Shown: positions 7,001 through 14,812 of the stretch, piece after piece
Layout: each line of letters begins with the position of its first letter
Numbering within the stretch: the stretch's first letter is position 1
From: an uncultured Clostridia bacterium
Lineage (GTDB): Bacteria; Bacillota; Clostridia; Oscillospirales; Butyricicoccaceae
Assembly (NCBI GenBank): GCA_945486175.1
Contig: CALYTA010000003.1
Coordinates: 1-15,573 of the forward strand
Direction of reading: 5' to 3'
Length of the DNA stretch: 15,573 bases
The notes under the pieces: generated by a model
Told to the model about the DNA's origin: nothing
The model's database searches: none
What the model saw: only the letters and a program-made list of their open reading frames with translations
Program-made: the position numbers and the translations under genes

Positions 7001-7529
7001 AATCCGCGCTCCCTTTCCTCATCACCGGAATGCCGCACACGCTCTCGATCACCACATCCGCCCGCTGCGCGAGCAGCTGGTTGAGCTGTCCGAGCGCGCG
7101 CAGATATGCCATCGTGCCCGCGTCATACGTGCGCCCGTCGGAAAAAACCTCATTGGTCACGACAACAACATGCGGACAGGCCGCCGCCAGCGCATCCACA
7201 CCGGACAGGATGCTGTCCTTCCAGTTCTCTCCCGCGCCGTCCGGCGAAAACAGCTCATTCGCCAGCGCATTGCTCATGCATTCAAACAGTGCGGCTTCAT
7301 AGCCCGCCGGGACGCGCATACGGTCGAACCGCTTCGCGTGCTCCAGCGTGTCAAAGCCCTTGCCCGCGCGCAGGGCGCGGTGGCGCGCAATGCGGCGCTG
7401 TGCCTCCTCGCCGGATGGCTCCATCGCCGCGACATACAGCATCGGCTTTCCATCCGCCAAACGGCACACAATGTCCTCCGCGCGCGCGGATTTGCCGCTC
7501 GCCGCACCGCCTGTCACCAGAACCAGCAT
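6993..7529 (-). CDS. cobU: Adenosylcobinamide kinase / adenosylcobinamide-phosphate guanylyltransferase CobU
   Basis: CobU phosphorylates adenosylcobinamide and then transfers GMP to give adenosylcobinamide-GDP. The 178-aa product is full length. The P-loop GGAASGKS is at residues 7-14, LYVAAMEPSGEE follows, and the RIxxH motif (RIARH, His50) matches the His that is guanylylated in the Salmonella enzyme, by my eye alignment. The C-terminal region departs from the enterobacterial form: NEVFSDGRTYDAGTM stands where NEVGxGIVP is usual, while GQLNQLLA and CGIPVMRKG remain. It starts 3 nt after the cobT stop with only a weak GAGG site, so coupling is likely. A second, short CobU-like gene lies two genes downstream. 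Confidence 0.94.
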   Translation of the reverse strand: MLVLVTGGAASGKSARAEDIVCRLADGKPMLYVAAMEPSGEEAQRRIARHRALRAGKGFDTLEHAKRFDRMRVPAGYEAALFECMSNALANELFSPDGAGENWKDSILSGVDALAAACPHVVVVTNEVFSDGRTYDAGTMAYLRALGQLNQLLAQRADVVIESVCGIPVMRKGSADFE

Positions 7530-7532
7530 GCC

Positions 7533-8591
7533 TCACACCAGCGGCACATACGCTTCGATGTTGCTGTCATCGAATGTATTGCCGTTGCAGTACAGCGATG
7601 CCGCCATATCCAGCGGCCCGAACAGGCATACCGCGCCTGTGCCCTCGCCCAGCGCCATGTGCGCATCGATGAGCGGATGTACGCCGAGCGCCTGCTCAAT
7701 CAGCACGCCCGCAGGCTCCGCCGTGTGGTGCGACGGAATGAGATATTCGCGCACGGCCTCACACATGCGCACTGCACACAGCGCCGCCGCGCCGGAAATC
7801 ACGCCGTCGATAATCATCGGCAGGCCGCACGCCGCACCGCCGAGGAACAATCCGGTCAGGCCACAGAGATCAAAGCCGCCCACCTTGCTTAGAATATCCA
7901 CCGGGTCGTGCTGATCCGGCTGCCACTTTTCCAGCGATTCGGTGACAACGCGGATCTTCTTTTCCAGACCGGCAGTTGTCAGGCCGGAACCGCGTCCGGT
8001 GACCAGCTCCGCCGGTGCGTGCAGCAGCGCCGCGACCACTGCCGCCGTCGTCGTGGTGTTGCCGATGCCCATTTCACCGGTCGCAACAATGTCATAGCCC
8101 TGCTGCTTGCACCAGTAGGCGGTTTCAATGCCGACCTCAATCGCACGCACCGCCTGCTCACGCGTCATCGCAGGCTCTTTGTACAGGTTTTTCGTGCCGT
8201 AAGCGATTTTGCGGCGGAGAATGCGGTCTCCCTTCACCTCGCGCGATACGCCGATGTCCACCGGGATGACCTCCGCACCCGCAGCGCGCGCCATATGGCA
8301 TACGGTCGATGTACCGGCAGACAGGCTCTCGGTGATAATCGCCGTGACCTCCTGCCCGGTCTGTGAAATGCCTTCCTCAACCACGCCGTTGTCCGAACAC
8401 ATCACGACGACACATTTGCGGCGCAAATCCATGCGCGCCGTACCGCGGATACCCGCAATTTTAATCAAAAGATCCTCCAGATCGCCCAGGCCGTGCAGCG
8501 GCTTGGAGAGTGAATCCCAGCGGTATTTTGCCCGCGCCATCGCCTCGCTGTCCAGCGGTGCAATCTGTTTTAACGTCTGTTCCAGCGTCAT
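7533..8591 (-). CDS. cobT: Nicotinate-nucleotide--dimethylbenzimidazole phosphoribosyltransferase CobT
   Basis: CobT makes the alpha-ribotide of the lower ligand base from nicotinate mononucleotide, producing the nucleotide used by CobS. The 352-aa product has the family length. SKPLHGLGDLE near residues 29-39, CSDNGVVEEGISQ near 65-77, GEMGIGNTTTTAA near 172-184 and LGEGTGAV near 314-321 are visible. Glu316 in the last motif matches the catalytic Glu317 of the Salmonella enzyme. The ATG at 8591 has AGGAGG at 8604-8599, 7 nt upstream, and overlaps the cbiA stop as ATGA. No dimethylbenzimidazole synthesis gene (bluB or bza) is in the window, so the natural base is unknown. Confidence 0.97.
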   Translation of the reverse strand: MTLEQTLKQIAPLDSEAMARAKYRWDSLSKPLHGLGDLEDLLIKIAGIRGTARMDLRRKCVVVMCSDNGVVEEGISQTGQEVTAIITESLSAGTSTVCHMARAAGAEVIPVDIGVSREVKGDRILRRKIAYGTKNLYKEPAMTREQAVRAIEVGIETAYWCKQQGYDIVATGEMGIGNTTTTAAVVAALLHAPAELVTGRGSGLTTAGLEKKIRVVTESLEKWQPDQHDPVDILSKVGGFDLCGLTGLFLGGAACGLPMIIDGVISGAAALCAVRMCEAVREYLIPSHHTAEPAGVLIEQALGVHPLIDAHMALGEGTGAVCLFGPLDMAASLYCNGNTFDDSNIEAYVPLV

Positions 8592-9937
8592 GCTTCTGCC
8601 TCCTCGTGATATGTCCGGCATGCGGACAGGAACTTCTGCGCCGCGCGCACACTGCCCGCAAAATGGAAATGCGGATACCCCGCATGTAATGTCTCTGTCG
8701 CTTCCACGCAGTCCCAGCCGCGCGCCCGCAGCGGCTTCTGTGCCCGGAAGCTGTCACCCTGCCGCTCACTCTGCGCATAGTGGAATTCATGCGCGTGCAG
8801 GCATTCCCCTGCCGCGCACAGCAGGGTGTCATGCTTTGCCGTCAGCGTGACATAGCCAAACTGCTGCAATTTTTTCGTCATGTGCGCCGCACCTCCGCAG
8901 ATGCCCGCCATCGGCACGCTGTCCAGCGTGTCGTGCAGCAGCAGAAAGCCGCCGCATTCCGCAACCGTCGGTAGGCCGCACTGTACTGCCGCGCGCAGCT
9001 CTTCCAACAGCGTGTGGTTCGCCCCCAGCTGCTGCGCATACAGCTCCGGATACCCGCCGCACAGCAGCAGTCCGTGAATATTGTCCGGCAGGTGCGCGTC
9101 ATGCAGCGGCGAAAACGGCACGAGCTGTGCACCCATCTGCGTGAGCACATCCAGACTGTCCGCATAATCGAAGCAGAACGCCTCGTCGCGCGCCATAGCG
9201 ATGCGCAGCCCGTCTCCGCAGCGCGGGTAGTCCGGCTGGGTATCATCCAGCGCAGGCGCGGTGTGCGCGAGTGCCAGCAGCCCGTCCAGATCGATGCCCG
9301 CGCGGGCATGATCGGCGAGTACCTGCATTTTCTGCTTCAAATCGGTGATTTCACCCGCCGTGACCAGACCGAGATGGCGGCTTTCCACCGCACAGCTCCC
9401 ATCGCGCGGCAGTGCGCCGTAAACGGTCAGCCCGGTGTTGCGCTCGACGATATCCGCATAGTAATCCGTCATGGATGGGGAAATTCCGTTGAGGATCACG
9501 CCGCGGATGGTATTTTCTTCAAACTCCTGATAGCCGCGCAGCAATGCCGCGAGCGACAGCGACATGCCGCGCGCGGACACAACCAGAACCGTCGGGGACT
9601 GCGTAAGCCGCGCGAGATCAGCGGTGGAATTTTCGCTCGATGTGCCGCCCAGCCCGTCGTAATAGCCCATCACACCCTCGATGACGGAAATTTCGCCCGC
9701 ATTTTTCGCCAGCAGGCGCGGAACTGTCTCCCGCCCGCACAGAAAAGCGTCCAGATTGCGCGAGCGCGCACCGATGATGCGGCTGTGGAACATCGGATCT
9801 ATGTAATCCGGCCCGCATTTAAATGCCGCTGTGTCCATGCCCCGGTCAACAAAAGACTGCAAGATCGCGCAGGTGACCGTGGTTTTTCCGCAGCCACTTC
9901 CCGTGCCGCCGATTACCAGCCGCGGCGCCGCCTTCAT
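8588..9937 (-). CDS. cbiA: Cobyrinic acid a,c-diamide synthase CbiA
   Basis: CbiA amidates the a and c side chains of (cobalt-)cobyrinic acid using glutamine and ATP, acting on the product of CbiC. The 449-aa product has an N-terminal dethiobiotin synthetase-like domain with GGTGSGCGKTT at residues 10-20 and CGPDYIDPMFH at 41-51, and IEGVMGYYDG at 86-95. The C-terminal glutamine amidotransferase domain carries LLCGGYPE and the nucleophile Cys328 in VAECGGF. The ATG at 9937 has GGAGG at 9948-9944, 6 nt upstream, and overlaps the cbiE-cbiT stop as ATGA. The longer open frame upstream lies inside cbiT and is not used. The length fits CbiA; the aerobic equivalent is CobB. Confidence 0.97.
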   Translation of the reverse strand: MKAAPRLVIGGTGSGCGKTTVTCAILQSFVDRGMDTAAFKCGPDYIDPMFHSRIIGARSRNLDAFLCGRETVPRLLAKNAGEISVIEGVMGYYDGLGGTSSENSTADLARLTQSPTVLVVSARGMSLSLAALLRGYQEFEENTIRGVILNGISPSMTDYYADIVERNTGLTVYGALPRDGSCAVESRHLGLVTAGEITDLKQKMQVLADHARAGIDLDGLLALAHTAPALDDTQPDYPRCGDGLRIAMARDEAFCFDYADSLDVLTQMGAQLVPFSPLHDAHLPDNIHGLLLCGGYPELYAQQLGANHTLLEELRAAVQCGLPTVAECGGFLLLHDTLDSVPMAGICGGAAHMTKKLQQFGYVTLTAKHDTLLCAAGECLHAHEFHYAQSERQGDSFRAQKPLRARGWDCVEATETLHAGYPHFHFAGSVRAAQKFLSACRTYHEEAEA

Positions 9938-11112
9938 AGATTGCCTCCGATCAGATAAACCGGGTTCTGTGCCGTCATCATGTGGTAGCTGCCGACCGCA
10001 CGCGCGCGCGACACCTGTACACAGGAAATTTCCGGCTCCATGCCTGCACTCCTGAGCGCCTGCATCGCGCTGTGAACGGTTTCCAGCGCAATCGCGGAGA
10101 TGACAATGCGCACATGCGGATTTTTCTCCAGCAGTGCCTGCACGATCTCCGCCATATTGCCCCGGCTGCCGCCGATAAACGCACAGTCGGGTGCGGGCAG
10201 GCTGTCCAGCCCTTCCGGCGCCTTCGCCGCGACCGCCGTCACGTGATAATTGCCTGTCTGCACGCGGTTGCGCGCAATGAGCTCCAGTGCATCCTGTTTG
10301 CACTCCACGGCAAAGACCTGTCCGCGACCAGCGCGCCGCGCCAGCTCCATCGACACCGAGCCGGTGCCCGCACCGATATCATAAACGGTATCCGTCGGGC
10401 GGACTGCGAGCAGGTCACACGCCAGCCAGCGCACCTCCTGCTTGGTCATCGGCACCTCGCCGCGCACAAAATCGCTGTCGCGCAGCGGGCGGGATGCATC
10501 CGCCGGACGGTCATTTTCGACCAGCATGACGCTGAGATCGGCAAACGGCAGACCGGAAAGCTCCTCCGGCGAGCCGGAGACCATGCGCTCATCTGCCGCG
10601 CCGAGGTTTTCCCCGACATGCACGCGCACATGATTCAGGCCTGCGTCTGCCAGCGCCGCGCACAGCGCGTCCGCACGGAACTGCCCGCCGGTCAGCGCAA
10701 ACACCTTGCGGTTGTAGCTGACTGCACCGAGCAAACCGCCCTCCCTGCCGTGCATGCTGAGCAATACGGCGTCGTCATACGAGGTCCCCAGCTTTGCGCA
10801 GAACACCTGTAAGCTGCTCATGCCGGGCAGGACACGGACGCTTCCATGCCCGCACAGCTTTGTGCGCAATGACTTCGCCGCGCTGAAAAAGCCGGTATCA
10901 CCGCTGAGCAGGATGGCAGTTTTGCCCTCGCAGGTGAGCGCACGCTCCGCCAGCTGTACAAGCGGCACGGCTTCGATGTCACGGATGCCCGACAGCCCAT
11001 CTGCCAGACGCGGCGTGGTAAGTACGGTATCCGCGCGCTCGATTTCCTCCCGCGCCTGCGCGGTCAGCAGGGCTTCACTTCCCATGCCCGCACCAATCAG
11101 AACAAATTCCAT
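9934..11112 (-). CDS. cbiET: Fused cobalt-precorrin-7 C5-methyltransferase / cobalt-precorrin-6B C15-methyltransferase (CbiE-CbiT, CobL-like)
   Basis: The 392-aa protein joins two methyltransferases that together methylate C5 and C15 and decarboxylate the acetate side chain on C12. The CbiE part (about residues 1-205) is a tetrapyrrole methylase with VLIGAGMGSEALLT at its start, LLSGDTGFF at 68-76 and LPGMSSLQ at 95-102. The CbiT part (about 212-392) is a Rossmann methyltransferase with MTKQEVR at 222-228, the SAM-binding DIGAGTGS at 245-252 and FIGGSRGNM at 312-320. The ATG is reached from AGGAG about 10 nt upstream, inside the end of hemL, whose stop is 4 nt before the start. The fusion equals CobL of the aerobic pathway but is also common in anaerobes. 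Confidence 0.96.
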   Translation of the reverse strand: MEFVLIGAGMGSEALLTAQAREEIERADTVLTTPRLADGLSGIRDIEAVPLVQLAERALTCEGKTAILLSGDTGFFSAAKSLRTKLCGHGSVRVLPGMSSLQVFCAKLGTSYDDAVLLSMHGREGGLLGAVSYNRKVFALTGGQFRADALCAALADAGLNHVRVHVGENLGAADERMVSGSPEELSGLPFADLSVMLVENDRPADASRPLRDSDFVRGEVPMTKQEVRWLACDLLAVRPTDTVYDIGAGTGSVSMELARRAGRGQVFAVECKQDALELIARNRVQTGNYHVTAVAAKAPEGLDSLPAPDCAFIGGSRGNMAEIVQALLEKNPHVRIVISAIALETVHSAMQALRSAGMEPEISCVQVSRARAVGSYHMMTAQNPVYLIGGNL

Positions 11113-11116
11113 GTCC

Positions 11117-12397
11117 TTACAGCTCCTGCATGACGCGATCCGCCGCCAGAACCGTGTTCATCAGGTCGTCCTTTGTATGTGCCGCGCCGACAAACATCGC
11201 CTCGAACTGTGCCGGAGCGAGATAGATGCCCTGCTTCAGCATCGCGCGGAAATATGCCGCATAGCGCTCCGTATCGCTCGACTTTGCGCCTGCAAAATCG
11301 GTCACCGGGCGGTCAGTAAAGAAGACGCTGAGAAGCGAGCCGATCTGGTTGACCGTGCAGCCCTTGCGGTACTGCTCCTCCAGCGCACGCAGCTGGGCCG
11401 CCAGCCAGATTGCGCTGTTTTCAATCTGCATATAGATTTCCGGGTGCTCGTTCAGGATAGTCAGCTGTGCCAGGCCTGCCGCCATGGCGACCGGATTGCC
11501 GGACAGTGTGCCCGCCTGATAGACCGGGCCGGTCGGTGCGACCTGCTCCATCAGCTTTCTGGAGCCTGCAAATGCGCCTACCGGCATGCCGCCGCCGATG
11601 ATCTTTCCGAACGTCACGAGATCAGCGCGCACGCCGAAATATTCCTGTGCGCCGCCGCGTGCCAGACGGAAGCCCGTGATAACTTCGTCAAAAATCAGCA
11701 GCGCGCCGTATTTGTCACACAGCGTGCGCAGTCCTTCCAGAAAGCCCGGTGCGGGCGGGACAACACCCATATTTGCCGCAACCGGCTCGACGATGACTGC
11801 CGCAACCTCGCCGTCATTCGCGCGCAGCAGTTCCTCCACGCTGTCCAGATTGTTGTACTGTGCGGTCAGCGTGCCGGAGGCAATCGATGCCGGGACACCG
11901 GCGGAATCCGGTCTGCCTGCGGTCAGCGCGCCGGAGCCCGCCTTGACCAGCATGGAGTCGGAATGGCCGTGATAGCATCCCTCAAATTTGATGATTTTAT
12001 CGCGTCCGGTCGCACCGCGTGCCAGACGGACAGCGCTCATGACTGCCTCCGTACCGGAGTTGACCATGCGCACCATTTCAATGCCCGGTACCATGGAACA
12101 CACCAGCTTTGCCAGCTCGGTTTCGCGTCCGGTCGGTGCGCCGAAGCTCAGGCCGTCCTTCATCGTGTCCGCAACTGCCTGTAAGACATCCGGATGGCTG
12201 TGTCCCAGAATCATCGGCCCCCATGAGCCGACATAATCGATATATTCCACGCCGTCCACATCCGTGATATAGGCGCCCTTTGCACTGCGGATAAACCGCG
12301 GCGTCATGCCGACTGCGCGGTACGCGCGAACCGGGCTGTTGACGCCGCCCGGCATGACCTCACAGGCCTCTGCAAACATTCTCTCCGAAGTATCCAT
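11117..12397 (-). CDS. hemL: Glutamate-1-semialdehyde 2,1-aminomutase HemL
   Basis: HemL is a PLP-dependent class III aminotransferase-fold enzyme that converts glutamate-1-semialdehyde to 5-aminolevulinate, the second step of the C5 pathway. The 426-aa product has the family length. PGGVNSPVRA at about residues 16-25, NSGTEAVMSA near 113-122, FEGCYHGHSD near 138-147 and FDEVITGFR near 236-244 are present. The PLP lysine is Lys265 in TFGKIIGGGMPVG, the same number as in the E. coli enzyme. The ATG at 12397 has AAGGAG 10 nt upstream. It sits between cobA-hemD and cbiE-cbiT, so this cluster carries its own precursor supply. HemA (glutamyl-tRNA reductase) is not in the window. Confidence 0.97.
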   Translation of the reverse strand: MDTSERMFAEACEVMPGGVNSPVRAYRAVGMTPRFIRSAKGAYITDVDGVEYIDYVGSWGPMILGHSHPDVLQAVADTMKDGLSFGAPTGRETELAKLVCSMVPGIEMVRMVNSGTEAVMSAVRLARGATGRDKIIKFEGCYHGHSDSMLVKAGSGALTAGRPDSAGVPASIASGTLTAQYNNLDSVEELLRANDGEVAAVIVEPVAANMGVVPPAPGFLEGLRTLCDKYGALLIFDEVITGFRLARGGAQEYFGVRADLVTFGKIIGGGMPVGAFAGSRKLMEQVAPTGPVYQAGTLSGNPVAMAAGLAQLTILNEHPEIYMQIENSAIWLAAQLRALEEQYRKGCTVNQIGSLLSVFFTDRPVTDFAGAKSSDTERYAAYFRAMLKQGIYLAPAQFEAMFVGAAHTKDDLMNTVLAADRVMQEL

Positions 12398-12416
12398 CTG
12401 TTGAAATCTCCTTTCT

Positions 12417-13925
12417 TCAGATATCCGCTGCGGCACAATCCGCCCGCAGGGTCTCTATCATCGCGTCAATCGTCGCATTTGCGGCGGTAATTGTCTTCAT
12501 ACCCGCCTGCTGTGCAGCCTTCTGTGTGCTCGGGCCGATACACAGCGCGGTAAATTTCGTCAGATCAGTGTCCGCCGGCAGGCTTCCGACAAAGCCATGC
12601 ACCGTGGACGCGCTGGTAAACGTCACATAATCGACTTCACCGCGTGCCAGCAGCTTCGCCAGCTCTTCACTGCGCTCGTTGCGGTACACCGTGCGGTAAA
12701 TCGCAACATCGTCAAACGATACACATGCTTCCGAAAGCAAAGCGGGCAGCTCCGGTGTGCCGATCTCCGCGCGCAGCAGCAGCACGCGCTCTCCATCGCG
12801 CACCAGCCGGATCAGGCCCTCTGCCAGATGCACGGAATCGTACACATCCGGAATATAATCCGCACGCAGGCCGCGCTCCTGCAGCTTCTTTGCTGTTCCC
12901 GCACCGATGACGGCGAGCTTCAGATGCGCAAGGCTGCGCGCATCCATTTCCGCCGCGTCCAGCAGCCGCGCGAGCGTATCCACGCCTGCCGGGCTGGTCA
13001 ACACCAGCCAGCTGTATTGCTCCAGCGACGCAAGCGCTTCGACAACCGGCATATTCGGCCAGATGTCCTGTGTCTCAATACACGGATACGAAATGACATC
13101 CGCCCCGAGCGCGCGCAGGCGGTCGGTCAGCGTGCCGGCTCGCTGTCTGGGGCGCGTAACCGCAACCGTCACGCCGTGCAGCGGCAGCGTATCATACCAG
13201 TCAAACCGGTCGGACAGCGCACAGACCGCGCCGACAATCAGGATTGCCGGACTGGAAATATTCGCTTCGCGCATGCGCTGTGCGAGTGTGCCGACGGTGG
13301 CAACCAGCTTGCGCTGGCGCGGCAGCGTGCCACGCTCCACCATCGCCGCAGGCATGTCGGGGGACATGCCCGCCTGCATCAGCCCATCCAGAATATTCGG
13401 CGTACTCGTCACACTCATCAGGAACACCAGCGTGCCGCCATGGCGCACCAATGCGTCAAAATCAATGTGCAGCTCGCCGTTTTTCTTCGCATGGCCCGTG
13501 ATGATATGCACCGACGAGGTGAAATCGCGGTGTGTCACCGGAATGCCCGCATAAGCAGGCACTGCCAGTGCACTGGTCACGCCCGGAATGACATCGAAAT
13601 CAATGCCGTTTTCCGCGAGCAGCTCCAGCTCCTCGCCGCCGCGGCCAAACAGGAAGCAGTCGCCGCCCTTGAGCCGCACGACATTTTTGCCCTCACGCGC
13701 TTTTTCCAGCAAAATCTCGTTGATGCGCGGCTGCGGCACGGGATGGTGGCAGCTGCGCTTGCCCACATCGATCTGTTCGGCGTGGTTCGGCATCAGCGCC
13801 AGAATTTCCGGCCCGACCAGCCGGTCATATACAATGACGTCTGCCGCGGCAATCGCCTGACGGCCTTTCACGGTGAGCAGTCCCGGATCTCCCGGCCCTG
13901 CTCCCACCAGTGTTACATGTCCCAT
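12417..13925 (-). CDS. cobA-hemD: Fused uroporphyrinogen-III C-methyltransferase / uroporphyrinogen-III synthase (CobA-HemD)
   Basis: The 502-aa protein makes uroporphyrinogen III from hydroxymethylbilane (HemD part) and methylates it twice to precorrin-2 (SUMT part). The SUMT domain (about residues 1-243) shows VGAGPGDPGLLT at 7-18, RLKGGDCFLFGRGGEE at 84-99, IPGVTSA near 113-119 and GTLPRQR at 199-205. The HemD domain (about 248-502) begins with LHGVTVAVTRPRQRAG and includes VLTSPAGVDTL and YVTFTSASTV. The ATG at 13925 is preferred: GGGAGG, overlapping the end of hemC, lies about 6-7 nt before it, whereas the ATG at 13931 directly abuts that site. The hemC stop lies 2 nt upstream. The symbol is a composite; this cobA is the methyltransferase, not the adenosyltransferase. 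Confidence 0.96.
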   Translation of the reverse strand: MGHVTLVGAGPGDPGLLTVKGRQAIAAADVIVYDRLVGPEILALMPNHAEQIDVGKRSCHHPVPQPRINEILLEKAREGKNVVRLKGGDCFLFGRGGEELELLAENGIDFDVIPGVTSALAVPAYAGIPVTHRDFTSSVHIITGHAKKNGELHIDFDALVRHGGTLVFLMSVTSTPNILDGLMQAGMSPDMPAAMVERGTLPRQRKLVATVGTLAQRMREANISSPAILIVGAVCALSDRFDWYDTLPLHGVTVAVTRPRQRAGTLTDRLRALGADVISYPCIETQDIWPNMPVVEALASLEQYSWLVLTSPAGVDTLARLLDAAEMDARSLAHLKLAVIGAGTAKKLQERGLRADYIPDVYDSVHLAEGLIRLVRDGERVLLLRAEIGTPELPALLSEACVSFDDVAIYRTVYRNERSEELAKLLARGEVDYVTFTSASTVHGFVGSLPADTDLTKFTALCIGPSTQKAAQQAGMKTITAANATIDAMIETLRADCAAADI

Positions 13926-13927
13926 GG

Positions 13928-14812
13928 TCATCCCTCCCGTTTCATCCGCTTTGCCAGCTCAGCCGCACAGGCTGCGCCGTCGGCACGCGGACAGCTTATC
14001 GTTTCGATGCGGGTGTGCGTGCGGTCCTCCGAGACATACAGCCCGGTCAGCTGCATGGTATCCGCATCGGTCAGGCGGGCAAATGCCGCCACCGGCGACG
14101 AGCAGCCGCCGTCCAGCGCACGGATAAATGCGCGCTCCGCCTTTGCACAGGCAAACGCGTCCGCGTCGTGAAAGGTGCGCAGACAGGCCGTGTCAAAGCC
14201 CTCCCGCGCCTGCACCGCCAGAATGCCCTGGCAGGCGGACGGAATGACCTCCTCCGGCGAAAAGACGCGGTGAATGCGGCTGTCCAGCCCCAGGCGGTGC
14301 AGTCCCGCCTGCGCGAGCACCAGCGCGCCGTATTCGCCGCTGTCCAGCTTGTGCAGCCGCGTCTGGATGTTGCCGCGCACCGGGCGGATGTCCAGCTCCG
14401 GATACAGCGCTTTTAACTGAATTGTGCGCCGCGCGGATGCACAGCCGACCGGACGGGATTTGTCCCATTCCTTGCAGCCCTCCGGCAGTACCAGAACGTC
14501 ATACGGCGTCTCGCGGCGCGAGACCGCGACAATCGGCAGGCGCGGGTCAAGTTCCGCCGGCATATCCTTCATCGAATGCACGGTGAGATCGACTTCGCCC
14601 GCGAGCAATGCGCGATCCAGCTCCTTGACAAACAGGCCCTTGCCGCCCACCTTGTCCAGCGTGCGGTCGAGGATTTTATCGCCTGTGGTCTTCATTGTCA
14701 CCAGTTCCGTTGCAATTGCGGGCTCCGCTTCGCGGATGGCATCCATCACCATCTCGCTCTGAATCACCGCCAGTCGGGATTCGCGGCTTCCCACCCGGAT
14801 TACTCTGTTCAT
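13928..14812 (-). CDS. hemC: Hydroxymethylbilane synthase (porphobilinogen deaminase) HemC
   Basis: HemC polymerises four porphobilinogens into hydroxymethylbilane, the substrate of the HemD domain encoded next. The 294-aa product shows RVGSRESRLAVIQSE at 6-20, the catalytic Asp in HSMKDMP (Asp83), RGNIQTRL at 146-153, and the dipyrromethane-cofactor cysteine Cys237 in LDGGCSSPVA. The usual GTSSLRR stretch reads GCASARR (123-129), keeping both arginines that bind the growing chain. AAGGAGGAG lies 8 nt before the ATG. The start overlaps the upstream cbiJ-sirC stop as ATGA. It ends 2 nt before cobA-hemD. Confidence 0.97.
   Translation of the reverse strand: MNRVIRVGSRESRLAVIQSEMVMDAIREAEPAIATELVTMKTTGDKILDRTLDKVGGKGLFVKELDRALLAGEVDLTVHSMKDMPAELDPRLPIVAVSRRETPYDVLVLPEGCKEWDKSRPVGCASARRTIQLKALYPELDIRPVRGNIQTRLHKLDSGEYGALVLAQAGLHRLGLDSRIHRVFSPEEVIPSACQGILAVQAREGFDTACLRTFHDADAFACAKAERAFIRALDGGCSSPVAAFARLTDADTMQLTGLYVSEDRTHTRIETISCPRADGAACAAELAKRMKREG

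Noticed and set aside
6762..7892. Plus-strand open frame (376 codons) antisense to cobS, cobU and cobT
   Set aside because: It crosses three well-supported genes on the other strand and has no protein-family features.
9938..10303. N-terminal extension of the cbiA frame into cbiT
   Set aside because: The extension has no family similarity, and the ATG at 9937 has a strong GGAGG site and the expected CbiA N-terminus.
10754..12184. Long plus-strand open frame (476 codons) antisense to hemL and cbiE-cbiT
   Set aside because: It is a shadow of conserved minus-strand genes, with no ribosome binding site or family motif.
12597..14171. Long plus-strand open frame (524 codons) antisense to cobA-hemD and hemC
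   Set aside because: It lies opposite two certain genes, has no recognisable domain, and has the Arg/Ala/His-rich composition typical of antisense frames in GC-rich DNA.
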